Shown in pieces: positions 14,033-21,501 of a stretch of 27,677 bases of DNA. The stretch's first letter is position 1, and each line of letters begins with the position of its first letter. Under the pieces are notes generated by a model, which was not told where the DNA came from, searched no databases, and saw only the letters and a program-made list of their open reading frames with translations. This DNA comes from an uncultured Oscillospiraceae bacterium (GTDB lineage: Bacteria; Bacillota_A; Clostridia; Oscillospirales; Oscillospiraceae), in the NCBI GenBank assembly GCA_934561335.1, contig CAKTGD010000003.1:1-27677 (forward strand), read 5' to 3'. The translations under genes were made by a program, and so were the position numbers.

Positions 14033-14704
14033 ATGGACATTTCTCCCCTGCTGCATGTGGGTCCCGGCGTTACCGCCCTGATCGGCGGCGGCGGAAAGAC
14101 CACATTGATGTATACGCTGGCCGAGGAGCTGCGCCGCCGCGGCACGGTGATCGTGACCACCTCCACCCATATCCAACGTCCGGAGGGCTGCCGCCTGGTG
14201 CTGACGGCGGATACCGCCGCTATCGCCGCCGCGCTGGCGGCGCAGGGGGCAGTGTGCGTGGCCGGAGAAGGCCCGGAGGGAAAGCTGACCGCCCCCGCCC
14301 TCCCCTTTGAGGCGCTGGCGGCGCTGGCGGACTTTGTGCTGGTGGAGGCCGACGGCGCCAGACGCCTGCCCCTGAAAGCCCACGAACCGCATGAGCCGGT
14401 GATCCCCGCCAATGCCGGCCAGACCATCTATGTGCTGGGGGCCGACGGCTTCGGCCGTCCCATCGGGGAGACCTGCCACCGGCCGGAACGGTACGCCGCC
14501 CTGTGCGGCGCGACGGAGAGCGACATCGTTACCCCCGCGCTGGCGGCGGCGGTGCTGCGATCCGAGGGGTATGACAGGAGCCGCATTTTTATCAACAAGG
14601 TGGAGACGGCGGCGGACCGGGCCAACGCAAAGGCGCTGGCGGCGCTGCTGCCGGGAGAGGTAACGGCGGGCAGCCTCCGGAAAAAGGAATATGAACTGCT
14701 GTAA
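14033..14704 (+). CDS. yqeC: YqeC-type selenium-dependent molybdenum hydroxylase accessory protein
   Basis: A 223-residue P-loop protein: ALIGGGGKTTLMY (P-loop at residues 18-24), VIVTTSTHI, and the family hallmark VEADGARRLPLKAHEPHEPVIP spread over about residues 103-124, then INKVE. YqeC proteins co-occur with selenium-dependent molybdenum hydroxylases such as xanthine dehydrogenase and are thought to help make or insert their labile selenium cofactor; the biochemistry is not settled. It is the last gene of the cobamide operon (12 bp after cobC, own AGGAGAC site) and is followed by a terminator. Its presence here links the operon functionally to xdhC 4 kb downstream. No hydroxylase subunits are in the window. 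Confidence 0.88.
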   Translation: MDISPLLHVGPGVTALIGGGGKTTLMYTLAEELRRRGTVIVTTSTHIQRPEGCRLVLTADTAAIAAALAAQGAVCVAGEGPEGKLTAPALPFEALAALADFVLVEADGARRLPLKAHEPHEPVIPANAGQTIYVLGADGFGRPIGETCHRPERYAALCGATESDIVTPALAAAVLRSEGYDRSRIFINKVETAADRANAKALAALLPGEVTAGSLRKKEYELL

Positions 14705-14720
14705 GGCAGGCGGAAAAGCC

Positions 14721-14763
14721 GCCGCCGCGGAGTGGGTAAAGCCCCTCTGCGGCGGCGATTTTT
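14721..14763 (+). terminator. Intrinsic terminator of the cobamide-yqeC operon
   Basis: A 12-bp stem pairs 14721-14732 with 14745-14756 (one G-U pair), extended inside by GGG/CCC, and is followed by GATTTTT (T-run 14759-14763). Confidence 0.85.
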
Positions 14764-14805
14764 GACGATACGGCACAAAAATCCGACAATGCCGCACAGA
14801 CCGTG

Positions 14806-14834
14806 TTGCGCGCCGGAGAATAACGCTGTAAAAT
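14806..14834 (+). promoter_or_regulatory. SigA-type promoter of the ABC importer-xdhC operon
   Basis: TTGCGC (14806-14811), 17 bp, TAAAAT (14829-14834). The leader is about 32 nt and carries AAAGGAGG; there is no room for a riboswitch. Confidence 0.7.
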
Positions 14835-14872
14835 AAAGCATCGAAACGGTATCCGGGAAAGGAGGAGCGCCC

Positions 14873-15904
14873 ATGAAGCAAAAGCCGTTCTGCCCCGCTG
14901 ACAGGCGGGCCGCGCTGTGTATCGCCGCACTGGCAGCGGCGCTGCTGGCGCTGTTCCTGTTTTCCTTTGTGCTGGGGCGGTATGATGTGCCTATCTGGCA
15001 GGTGGTGCGTATTTTGCTCTCGCGTCTGCTGCCGCTGGAGCAGACGTGGACGGGCAATATGGCCACGGCGGTGCTGAATGTGCGCCTGCCCCGGATATTG
15101 CTGGCCTGTCTGGTGGGCGGCGCGCTGTCCGCCGCCGGCACCGCCTATCAGGCCGTATTCCGCAACCCCATGGCCGCGCCGGACATTCTGGGCGCCTCAT
15201 CGGGGGCCTGCTTCGGCGCGGCGCTGGCCATTTTGCTGGGCGCCGGCCGCCTGAGCGTCACGGCGCTGGCCTTTGCCGCCAGTCTGGCCACGGTGGTGCT
15301 GGTGTACGCCATCGCCCGCCGTATCCGGGGCAATCAGGTGGTGAATCTGCTGCTGTCGGGCATCATGATCTCCTCCCTTTTCTCGGCGGGAACGTCCTAT
15401 ATCAAGCTGGTGGCCGACCCCTCCAATCAGCTGCCCGCCATCACCTACTGGCTGATGGGCAGCCTCAGCGGCACGAGGATGCAGCATGTGGTCTTTGCCC
15501 TGATCCCCATGGCCGTCGGCGCGCTGCCGCTGCTGGCGCTGCGCTGGCGCATCAATCTGCTGACCCTCAGCGAGGAGGAGGCCCGCTCCATGGGGGTCAA
15601 CACCACGGCCTTGCGTCTGGTGGTGATCCTGAGCGCCACAGTGCTGACTGCCGCCAGCGTGGCCGCCGCCGGTATGATCGGCTGGGTGGGTCTTGTGATC
15701 CCCCATCTGGGCCGCAAGCTGGTGGGCAGCGACTGCCGCCGCCTGCTGCCGGCGGCCATGCTGATGGGTGCCTTTTTCCTGCTGGCGGTGGACAACATCT
15801 CCCGCAACCTGCTGGCGGTGGAGATTCCCATCGGCATCCTGACAGCCTTTGTGGGCGCGCCCTTTTTCCTCTATCTTATGACCAGAAAGGAGCATGTGCT
15901 GTGA
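14873..15904 (+). CDS. FecCD/BtuC-type ABC importer permease
   Basis: Membrane subunit of a type II ABC importer of the B12/siderophore/molybdate class, 343 residues with about nine or ten hydrophobic helices. It has the family signatures NVRLPRILLACLVGGAL, YQAVFRNPMAAPDILGASSG, and GWVGLVIPHLGRKLVG, the last containing the cytoplasmic coupling region that contacts the ATPase. The ATG at 14873 follows AAAGGAGGAGC. Its stop overlaps the GTG start of the ATPase (GTGA). The substrate cannot be read from the permease. Neighbouring cobamide genes argue for a corrinoid; xdhC/yqeC argue for molybdate or tungstate through a MolB-like importer; iron chelates remain possible. Confidence 0.92.
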   Translation: MKQKPFCPADRRAALCIAALAAALLALFLFSFVLGRYDVPIWQVVRILLSRLLPLEQTWTGNMATAVLNVRLPRILLACLVGGALSAAGTAYQAVFRNPMAAPDILGASSGACFGAALAILLGAGRLSVTALAFAASLATVVLVYAIARRIRGNQVVNLLLSGIMISSLFSAGTSYIKLVADPSNQLPAITYWLMGSLSGTRMQHVVFALIPMAVGALPLLALRWRINLLTLSEEEARSMGVNTTALRLVVILSATVLTAASVAAAGMIGWVGLVIPHLGRKLVGSDCRRLLPAAMLMGAFFLLAVDNISRNLLAVEIPIGILTAFVGAPFFLYLMTRKEHVL

Positions 15905-16683
15905 GCCTTTCTGTGGAAAACCTGTCCTTCTCCTATGGAGCGATTCCCGTGCTGCGTGAGGTGACCTTTACGGCGGAAAAGGGGGAGCTGCTGTCTGTCC
16001 TGGGGCCCAACGGCGTGGGCAAGACCACGCTGTTTCGCTGCATACTTGGCGGGCTGACGCCCGCATCAGGCCGCATCACCGTGGACGGCGCAGCGCTGAC
16101 GGAGCTTACGCCGCGCCAGCGGGCGGAGCGTATCGCCTATATCCCCCAGATCCATCCCCCCACCTTTGGCTACACGGTGCTGGACACGGTGCTGATGGGG
16201 GTTTCCCGTCAGCTTGGCGCGCTGGGGCTGCCCGGCGCGGCGCAGGTGCGTCAGGCGGAGGAGGCGCTGGAGCAGGTGGGGGCGTCCCACCTGCGGGAGC
16301 GGAGCTTCACCTGTCTGTCCGGCGGCGAGCAGCAGCTGGTGCTGATCGCCCGGGCACTGGCCCAGCGCTCGGAGGTGCTGGTCATGGACGAGCCTACCTC
16401 GGCGCTGGATTACGGCAATCAGCTGCGCATTTTGCAGCTGGTGCGCCGTCTGGCGGCGCAGGGCTATACGGTGGTGCTCAGCACCCACAATCCCCAGCAC
16501 GCCCTGACCTTTGCCCACCGGCTGCTGGTGCTGCTGGATGGCCGGAGCGCCGCGCTGGGGCGGCCTGCCGATGTGCTGACCCCGGCGCTGATGGAGCGGC
16601 TGTACGGCGTGCAGGTGGAGTTTCTCCACACGGCCTCCGGCGTGGTGCTGGCGCCGCGGGCGGAAGGAGACGGCCATGTTTGA
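15901..16683 (+). CDS. ABC importer ATPase (FecE/BtuD family)
   Basis: Energises the importer formed with the preceding permease. The 260-residue protein has every ATPase landmark: Walker A GPNGVGKTT (about residues 34-42), Q-loop IPQIH, signature LSGGEQQ, Walker B VLVMDEPTSALD and the switch histidine in LSTHNP. The start is GTG at 15901, chosen because it overlaps the permease stop by four bases and gives the standard MSLSVENLSFSYG beginning. The C-terminus overlaps the methyltransferase start by 8 bp. The gene order permease-ATPase-methyltransferase-binding protein is unusual in having an enzyme inserted. Confidence 0.95.
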   Translation: MSLSVENLSFSYGAIPVLREVTFTAEKGELLSVLGPNGVGKTTLFRCILGGLTPASGRITVDGAALTELTPRQRAERIAYIPQIHPPTFGYTVLDTVLMGVSRQLGALGLPGAAQVRQAEEALEQVGASHLRERSFTCLSGGEQQLVLIARALAQRSEVLVMDEPTSALDYGNQLRILQLVRRLAAQGYTVVLSTHNPQHALTFAHRLLVLLDGRSAALGRPADVLTPALMERLYGVQVEFLHTASGVVLAPRAEGDGHV

Positions 16684-17389
16684 GTGGACTGCGGAAAAGA
16701 TCCGCTTTATGGAGGACGCCGCCGCTTACGGCGACTTTCACGCCCGTCTGGCGGCGCTGCTGGCGCCCTATCTCCCGCCGGACGCCCATGTGTGCGACGC
16801 CGGCTGCGGCACCGGTCATCTGGCGCTGGCCCTCGCGCCCCATGTGCGCCAGGTGACGGCGGTAGACATCAGCGGTGAGGCGCTGGCCCTGCTGGCGGAC
16901 AACTGCCGCCATCGCGGCATTTCCAACATCGCCATCCGCCGGGGCGATATCGCCCGGTTGCCGCCGGAAAAGCCCTATGACGCCATGGTGTTCTGCTATT
17001 TCGGCCATATCGAGGAGATTCTGGCCGTCTCGGCGGCGCAGTGCCGGGGTACGGTGCTGGCCGTGATGGGGGCTGACAGCTGCCACAGGTTTTCTGCCGG
17101 ACACCCTGTCCGCCGCCACGGCGGCTATTTTCGCGGCGCATCGGTGCTGGAGGCGCGGGGTATCCCCTTTCAGGCCGAACGGCTGGCGCTGCCCATGGGG
17201 CAGCCCTTCCGCTCGCTGGCGGATGCCCGCCGCTTTTTTGAACTGTATCGCCGCGACGGCGATACCACCCCTGTCACAGACGCACTTCTGCAAGCGCGGC
17301 TGACGGCCACCGGGCGGGAGGATTTTCCCTTCTTCCTGCCCCGGAGCCGCCGTTTCGGCCTGCTGCGGTGGGAGACGTGTGATACATGA
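16676..17389 (+). CDS. Class I SAM-dependent methyltransferase within the importer operon
   Basis: A 237-residue Rossmann-fold methyltransferase. Motif I is CDAGCGTGHLALALA (residues 40-54), followed by VTAVDIS (acidic loop binding SAM ribose), RRGDIARLP and YDAMVFCYFGH. The C-terminal half (GADSCHRFSAGHP, HGGYFRGAS) has no pattern I can tie to a substrate. It starts inside the end of the ATPase gene with its own GGAGACGG site and ends 23 bp before the binding-protein gene, so it is clearly part of the importer operon. It might modify the imported compound or its chelator; that is inference. No signal peptide. Confidence 0.85.
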   Translation: MFEWTAEKIRFMEDAAAYGDFHARLAALLAPYLPPDAHVCDAGCGTGHLALALAPHVRQVTAVDISGEALALLADNCRHRGISNIAIRRGDIARLPPEKPYDAMVFCYFGHIEEILAVSAAQCRGTVLAVMGADSCHRFSAGHPVRRHGGYFRGASVLEARGIPFQAERLALPMGQPFRSLADARRFFELYRRDGDTTPVTDALLQARLTATGREDFPFFLPRSRRFGLLRWETCDT

Positions 17390-17412
17390 GATGCAAGAAA
17401 AGGAGAAAAGTC

Positions 17413-18516
17413 ATGAAAAAAACACAAAGACTACTGGCGCTGCTGCTGGCGCTGGTCATGACCCTGAGTCTGGCCGCCTGCACGCAGCAGGGGAACACGC
17501 AGACGGAGGACGACAGCACCGATGCCCAGACCCGCGTATTCACCGATTCCGTGGGCCGCGAGGTGACGCTGCCTGCCCGGATCGACAAGGTGGCCGTGTC
17601 CGGTCCGCTGGCCCAGATCGTGCTGTTTGCCCTGTGCCCCGATAAGCTGGTGGGCGTGGCCAATGCATGGGACGAGAGCGCCCAGCAGTTTCTGGAGGAG
17701 AAGTACTACGCCCTGCCCCTGCTGGGTCAGCTCTATGGCGGCAAGGGCGAGCTGAATCTGGAGACGCTGCTGGGAAGCGGCGCACAGGTGGTCATCGATG
17801 TGGGCGAGGCCAAGGGCAGCATTGTGGAGGATCTGGATGCCCTGCAGGAGCAGACCGGCATTCCCTTCGTCCACATTGACGCCAAGCTGTCCGCCATGGA
17901 TGAGACCTATACCCTGCTGGGTGATCTGCTGGGCATGCAAGAGGAGGGCAAAACGCTGGCCGACTACTGCCGCAGCGTCTATGACAGGATCGATAGCCTT
18001 GCCGCGTCCGTGGAGAAGGCCAATATCCTCTACATCACCGGCGAGGCGGGGCTGAACGTCATCGCCCGCGGCTCCTATCATGCCGAGGCCATCGACCTGC
18101 TGGCAAACAATCTGGCCGTGGTGGACGAGCCCAGCAGCAAGGGCACCGGCAACGAGGTGGATATGGAGCAGATCCTCAACTGGAACCCGGACGTGATCCT
18201 GTTTGCCCCCGGCAGTATCTATGCCGCCGTGGGCAGCGATGAGAACTGGGCCGATGTGACCGCCATCAAGAACGGCGCGTATTACGAAGTGCCCATGGGC
18301 CCCTATAACTGGATGGGCTTCCCCCCCAGCGTCCAGCGGCTGCTGGGTATGCTGTGGATGGCCAAGGTGCTGTATCCCGAGGCGGCTGACTACGACATGT
18401 ATACCGAAACCGCCAACTACTTCCAGCTGTTCTACCACTGCCAGCTGACCCAGGCGCAGTATGACGCGCTGGTGGCCAATTCCCTGCCTGCGGCGCATAC
18501 CGACGCCGCCGCGTGA
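17413..18516 (+). CDS. Lipoprotein substrate-binding protein of the FecB/BtuF type
   Basis: Extracellular binding component of the importer, 367 residues. The N-terminus MKKTQRLLALLLALVMTL is followed by the lipobox LAAC (Cys23), so it is a membrane-anchored lipoprotein. The mature part begins with a Thr/Gln/Asp linker and has TRVFTDSVGREVTLPARI, the usual first strand of periplasmic-binding-protein-2 domains. A C-terminal YNWMGFPPSVQRLLGM segment marks a metal-chelate-binding subgroup. An in-frame ATG at 17386 lacks a ribosome site, while AAAAGGAG precedes 17413. Substrate unresolved between corrinoid, molybdate/tungstate and iron chelate. The 53 bp to xdhC contain a ribosome site but no obvious terminator. 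Confidence 0.9.
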   Translation: MKKTQRLLALLLALVMTLSLAACTQQGNTQTEDDSTDAQTRVFTDSVGREVTLPARIDKVAVSGPLAQIVLFALCPDKLVGVANAWDESAQQFLEEKYYALPLLGQLYGGKGELNLETLLGSGAQVVIDVGEAKGSIVEDLDALQEQTGIPFVHIDAKLSAMDETYTLLGDLLGMQEEGKTLADYCRSVYDRIDSLAASVEKANILYITGEAGLNVIARGSYHAEAIDLLANNLAVVDEPSSKGTGNEVDMEQILNWNPDVILFAPGSIYAAVGSDENWADVTAIKNGAYYEVPMGPYNWMGFPPSVQRLLGMLWMAKVLYPEAADYDMYTETANYFQLFYHCQLTQAQYDALVANSLPAAHTDAAA

Positions 18517-18569
18517 GCGCGGTAAGCACCGGACTTTATACGATCTATCGCCCGAAAGGAGCAACACCC

Positions 18570-19541
18570 ATGAACGGGATTTTCACAACACTTCTCTATG
18601 AAATGGAAAAGCGGCATGATACCGTGCTGTGTACCATTATTGCCGACAACGGCTCCACGCCTCGTGGCCGCGGCGCCCAGATGCTGGTGGGCGAAAAGGG
18701 CCTGCTGTGCGGCACCATCGGCGGCGGCGCGGTAGAGGGCAGCGCCATCCGGCTGGGACAGGCGCTGCTTCAGGAGCGCCGCAGCACCATCCATGAATAC
18801 CGGCTGCGCCACAACAACGCTGAGGATATCGGTATGGTGTGCGGCGGGGATGTGACGGTGCACCTGCAATTCATCCCCGCCGATGATCCGGCGTGGCGGG
18901 CGCTGGCAGGCGATGTGCTGCACCGGATCGCCCAGCGGCAGCCGGGCTGGCTGGCGCTGGCACTGGACGGCGGCGCACCGGCGCTGCTGTCCGCCGCCGA
19001 CACCGACGATGCCCACATCGCCCTGCCCCTGCCCATCGGGGAGAGGGCCATCATCTTCGGCGCGGGCCACTGCTCGCTGGCCCTGTGCCCGCTGCTGACC
19101 ACCGTGGGCTTTCGCGTCACGGTGGTGGACGAGCGGCCGGAGCTGGTGACAAAGGAGCGCTTCCCCTCTGCCGACGCGGTGGTGTGCTGCGACCTTGACC
19201 GCCTTGCTGATGCGCTGTCCATCGGCGGCGAGGACTATGTGGTGGTGATGACCAACGGCCATAGCCACGACTTTTCCGTGCAGCAGCAGGTGCTGCGGGG
19301 ACAGTACGCCTATATCGGCGTCATCGGCTCCCGCGCCAAAACCGCCAGCGTCAACGCCCGCCTCCGTGAGGCCGGCATCAGCGAGGCGGCCATCGCCGCG
19401 GTCCATACCCCCATCGGCACCGCCATCAAGGCGGTGACGCCGGAGGAGATTGCCGTGTCCATTGCCGGCGAGATGATCTGCGTGCGGGCCACCCGGCGGG
19501 AGGCTGCCGGTGTGAAGCTGCGCGGCTGCCCCATGCACTGA
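18570..19541 (+). CDS. xdhC: XdhC/CoxI-family molybdenum hydroxylase maturation factor
   Basis: XdhC proteins bind molybdenum cofactor, promote its sulfuration and deliver it to xanthine-dehydrogenase-type hydroxylases. The 323-residue product has the N-terminal XdhC domain with NGSTPRGRGAQMLV (residues 27-40) and GTIGGGAVEG (48-57). It also has the C-terminal Rossmann-like domain with IIFGAGHCSLAL, VVDERPEL, MTNGHSHD and GVIGSRAKT. The start at 18570 has GAAAGGAG; the longer start at 18513 has no site. It follows the importer genes and is one base from the NTPase gene. The hydroxylase it serves is not in the window; purine or other aromatic hydroxylation is a guess. Confidence 0.93.
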   Translation: MNGIFTTLLYEMEKRHDTVLCTIIADNGSTPRGRGAQMLVGEKGLLCGTIGGGAVEGSAIRLGQALLQERRSTIHEYRLRHNNAEDIGMVCGGDVTVHLQFIPADDPAWRALAGDVLHRIAQRQPGWLALALDGGAPALLSAADTDDAHIALPLPIGERAIIFGAGHCSLALCPLLTTVGFRVTVVDERPELVTKERFPSADAVVCCDLDRLADALSIGGEDYVVVMTNGHSHDFSVQQQVLRGQYAYIGVIGSRAKTASVNARLREAGISEAAIAAVHTPIGTAIKAVTPEEIAVSIAGEMICVRATRREAAGVKLRGCPMH

Positions 19542-19542
19542 T

Positions 19543-20028
19543 ATGAAGCGGCACCTGTTTCTGACCGGCCCCAAGGGGGTAGGGAAATCCACCCTGATCC
19601 GCCGCCTTCTGGCGGAGGAAACAGGGCGGATCGGCGGTTTTTTTACAGTGAAGCACGAGGGCGGCGTATATCTGCTGTCTGCCGCCGCCGATGATGCGCC
19701 CTGCGGGGAAAACCTGCTGTTTCGCTGCGGCTGCGGCGGAGAACCGGAACGCTTCAACGCGCTGGGCTGCGCTGCGCTGGCGGATACCGCCGGCTGCGCC
19801 CTGCTGGTGATGGACGAGCTGGGCCCCCACGAGGCGGCGGCCCTCCGCTTTCAGGCAGCGGTGCTCCATGCGCTGGATGGGCCGATCCCCATCATCGGTG
19901 TTTTGCAGCAGGCGGACAGCCGGTTTCTCCGTCAGATTGCCGCTCACCGGCAGGTGACGGTGCTGACGGTATCGGTGGAAAACCGGGAGACGCTGCCGGA
20001 AGCCCTTCGCCGCTGGCGGGATAGATAG
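19543..20028 (+). CDS. Small P-loop nucleoside-triphosphatase (THEP1-like)
   Basis: A 161-residue NTPase of the THEP1/NTPase_1 type: LTGPKGVGKSTLIRRLL (P-loop residues 9-17), ETGRIGGFFTVK, and LLVMDELGPHE with Asp91-Glu92 as Walker B and catalytic acid. Cys-rich FRCGCGG sits in the middle. THEP1 proteins hydrolyse NTPs, and their physiological role is poorly defined. In anaerobes such genes are often found beside xdhC and other molybdenum hydroxylase accessory genes, which fits its position one base after xdhC. It is the last gene of the operon before a long hairpin terminator. Confidence 0.85.
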   Translation: MKRHLFLTGPKGVGKSTLIRRLLAEETGRIGGFFTVKHEGGVYLLSAAADDAPCGENLLFRCGCGGEPERFNALGCAALADTAGCALLVMDELGPHEAAALRFQAAVLHALDGPIPIIGVLQQADSRFLRQIAAHRQVTVLTVSVENRETLPEALRRWRDR

Positions 20029-20032
20029 ACGA

Positions 20033-20066
20033 AAGGCATGAGACACGGCACCGTGTCTCATGCCTT
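20033..20066. terminator. Convergent hairpin terminator between NTPase and LysR genes
   Basis: A perfect 16-bp inverted repeat, AAGGCATGAGACACGG (20033-20048) with its complement (20051-20066), almost without loop. T-runs are weak on either side (TTATTG on plus, TTTCG on minus). It sits exactly between converging genes and probably serves both. Confidence 0.65.
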
Positions 20067-20082
20067 ATTGCTGCATCTGAAA

Positions 20083-20985
20083 TCAGATAAACAGCTTGAT
20101 ATCCTTCATGCTGCGCAGCTGCGTATAGACGTCCTCCAGCAGCAGCTGGGCGGCATGGCTCAGCTCCTCGCCCCGGCGGGTGACAAGATAGGAGACCCGC
20201 TCCGGCGGCGGATCGGTCAGGCGGCAGATCCTGGCCCGCCCGCTGCTTTGCAGCGCCCGGGCCGCCATGGCGGGCACCACGGCCCACATAACGTCCCAGC
20301 CCAGAAAGGAATCCACCACCTGCAGGGAATCGGCGTACAGCAGCGGCTTTACCGCCAGACCGAACCAGTGGTCGCGCCAGTCCTGGGTCGCCTTGCGCCA
20401 GGAAACCACGATCTCGTTCTCCGGATCCAGCTCCTGCGGGGAGATCAGCTCGCCGTAGGGACTGTCAGGCGAACAGACGATAAAGGACTCCTCGCTGCAC
20501 AAAGGCGTGATCTCCAGCTGGGGATGGTAGAAGATGTCGCCATCCATCATGGCCATCTCCAGATCGCCCCGGGCCACGATCTGCGCCCCCTCGTAGCCGT
20601 CGCCGGACAGTGTCTGCACCCATAGCGACACCGGCAGCTTGCGCTGCAGGAAATGGCGGTAGGCCACCGGCAGAATGTACTGGTTGGTGGAAAACACCGC
20701 GCCGATCCGCAGGTACTCCCGGGACACGGTCTCGGCCACGTCCCGGGTATCCTCCAGCAGCGTCTGCCAGCGGTAGGCCAGCGGCAAAAACCGCTGTCCC
20801 GCCTCCGTCAGCTCGATATGGCGGATTCCCTTGCCCCGGCGAAACAGCTGCGCCCCCACCTCATGCTCCAGCGCGTGAAGGCGGTTGGTCAGCGTGGGCT
20901 GCGTGATGAACAGCGCCTCCGCCGCCGCTGTCATGGTGCCGTACTCCAGCACGGCCCAAAAGGTTTCCATGTCGGTGTTGTTCAC
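20083..20985 (-). CDS. LysR-family transcriptional regulator
   Basis: A 300-residue regulator. The N-terminal winged helix-turn-helix reads METFWAVLEYGTMTAAAEAL and continues FITQPTLTNRLHALEHEVG, with LFRRGKG and LTEAG just after it. The remainder is a LysR effector domain with RIGAVFSTNQYILP and GDLEMAMMDGD. I start at the GTG at 20985, preceded by GGGGGA; the frame is open for 76 more codons, but these run through the promoter and operator and have no LysR sequence. It converges on the importer/xdhC operon, which makes that operon a possible target, though LysR targets are more often divergent. Its effector is unknown. A palindrome over its own start site suggests autorepression. Confidence 0.9.
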   Translation of the reverse strand: MNNTDMETFWAVLEYGTMTAAAEALFITQPTLTNRLHALEHEVGAQLFRRGKGIRHIELTEAGQRFLPLAYRWQTLLEDTRDVAETVSREYLRIGAVFSTNQYILPVAYRHFLQRKLPVSLWVQTLSGDGYEGAQIVARGDLEMAMMDGDIFYHPQLEITPLCSEESFIVCSPDSPYGELISPQELDPENEIVVSWRKATQDWRDHWFGLAVKPLLYADSLQVVDSFLGWDVMWAVVPAMAARALQSSGRARICRLTDPPPERVSYLVTRRGEELSHAAQLLLEDVYTQLRSMKDIKLFI

Positions 20986-21012
20986 AGTGGGTGTCCCCCT
21001 TTCCGGTTGGGA

Positions 21013-21033
21013 AATATAAATTTCGTTTATATT
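21013..21033. promoter_or_regulatory. Palindromic LysR-type operator
   Basis: AATATAAA (21013-21020) and TTTATATT (21026-21033) form a perfect 8-bp inverted repeat around TTTCG. The inner ATAAA-N5-TTTAT resembles the T-N11-A box bound by LysR proteins. It overlaps the -10 and start region of the LysR gene's own promoter. Confidence 0.6.
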
Positions 21034-21059
21034 ATAGACAAATTCTTTCCGTTTTACAA
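21031..21059 (-). promoter_or_regulatory. SigA-type promoter of the LysR gene
   Basis: On the minus strand TTGTAA (21059-21054), 17 bp, perfect TATAAT (21036-21031). The start site would be near 21024, inside the palindrome, leaving a leader of about 40 nt. Confidence 0.8.
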
Positions 21060-21298
21060 GAGCGAAATTGTGTGATACTGTATGCATAGAGTGAATGAGC
21101 ACGCAGGCACGTGCATGGCCGCCGGATAGGCGCTGCACCCATGAAAACGGCGCTGCCCCTGACGCGGCGTGGCTGACGGTGTGCCGAAACGGCTCCACAA
21201 CGTTGCAAAACAATATGGCCGCCGCCTTATTGTTGTAATATTTGCAAGCTTTTCTTTTCTTTCTTATTTTCTCTCTTTGTTCCTACAAACCCTGCACG

Positions 21299-21328
21299 AA
21301 AAAGACCGGGCAACAGCCCGGCCTTTTT
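21299..21328 (-). terminator. Bidirectional intrinsic terminator
   Basis: AAAAAG and CCGGGC arms pair with GCCCGG and CTTTTT around AACA. The one imperfect position (21305 with 21322) is A-C on plus but G-U on the minus-strand RNA, suggesting function in the minus direction. It is the last of several minus-strand terminators between the tRNA gene and the LysR promoter. Confidence 0.7.
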
Positions 21329-21384
21329 CATTTTGTATTTTTTTGCATTTTTTGTATTTTTGCGTGATACGCACGCTTATCACC

Positions 21385-21408
21385 AAAACGTGCCGCCGGC
21401 ACGTTTTT
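21385..21408. terminator. Palindromic terminator-like hairpin in repeat copy 1
   Basis: AAAACGTGCCG (21385-21395) and CGGCACGTTTT (21397-21407) pair perfectly around one base (in practice a three-base loop), flanked by A- and T-runs on both strands. Confidence 0.6.
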
Positions 21409-21451
21409 CTCGCTTTGCTCGTGCCCTGTTGGAGCCTCGGCCGACGCTATA

Positions 21452-21495
21452 CCAAAAAAGAAGCACCATCCTGTTGGATGATGCTTCTTTTTTGG
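21452..21495 (-). terminator. Intrinsic terminator in repeat copy 1
   Basis: A 20-bp stem (21452-21471 with 21476-21495) with six A/T pairs at its base, giving a T-run on either strand. The single C-A mismatch on plus becomes G-U on the minus RNA, which points to minus-strand use. It follows the remnant tRNA-Gly 3' end exactly as in the intact copy. Confidence 0.75.
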
Positions 21496-21501
21496 AGCGG
21501 G

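Noticed and set aside
13721..14881. 386-codon minus-strand open frame opposite cobC and yqeC
   Set aside because: Crosses the operon terminator and promoter, and the opposite strand encodes conserved proteins.
18432..19757. 441-codon minus-strand open frame across xdhC
   Set aside because: Antisense to xdhC and the adjoining gene ends; low-complexity His/Arg/Gly-rich product.
20986..21213. N-terminal extension of the LysR protein by 76 codons
   Set aside because: It would be translated through the promoter and operator; the GTG at 20985 has a ribosome site and gives a normal LysR N-terminus.
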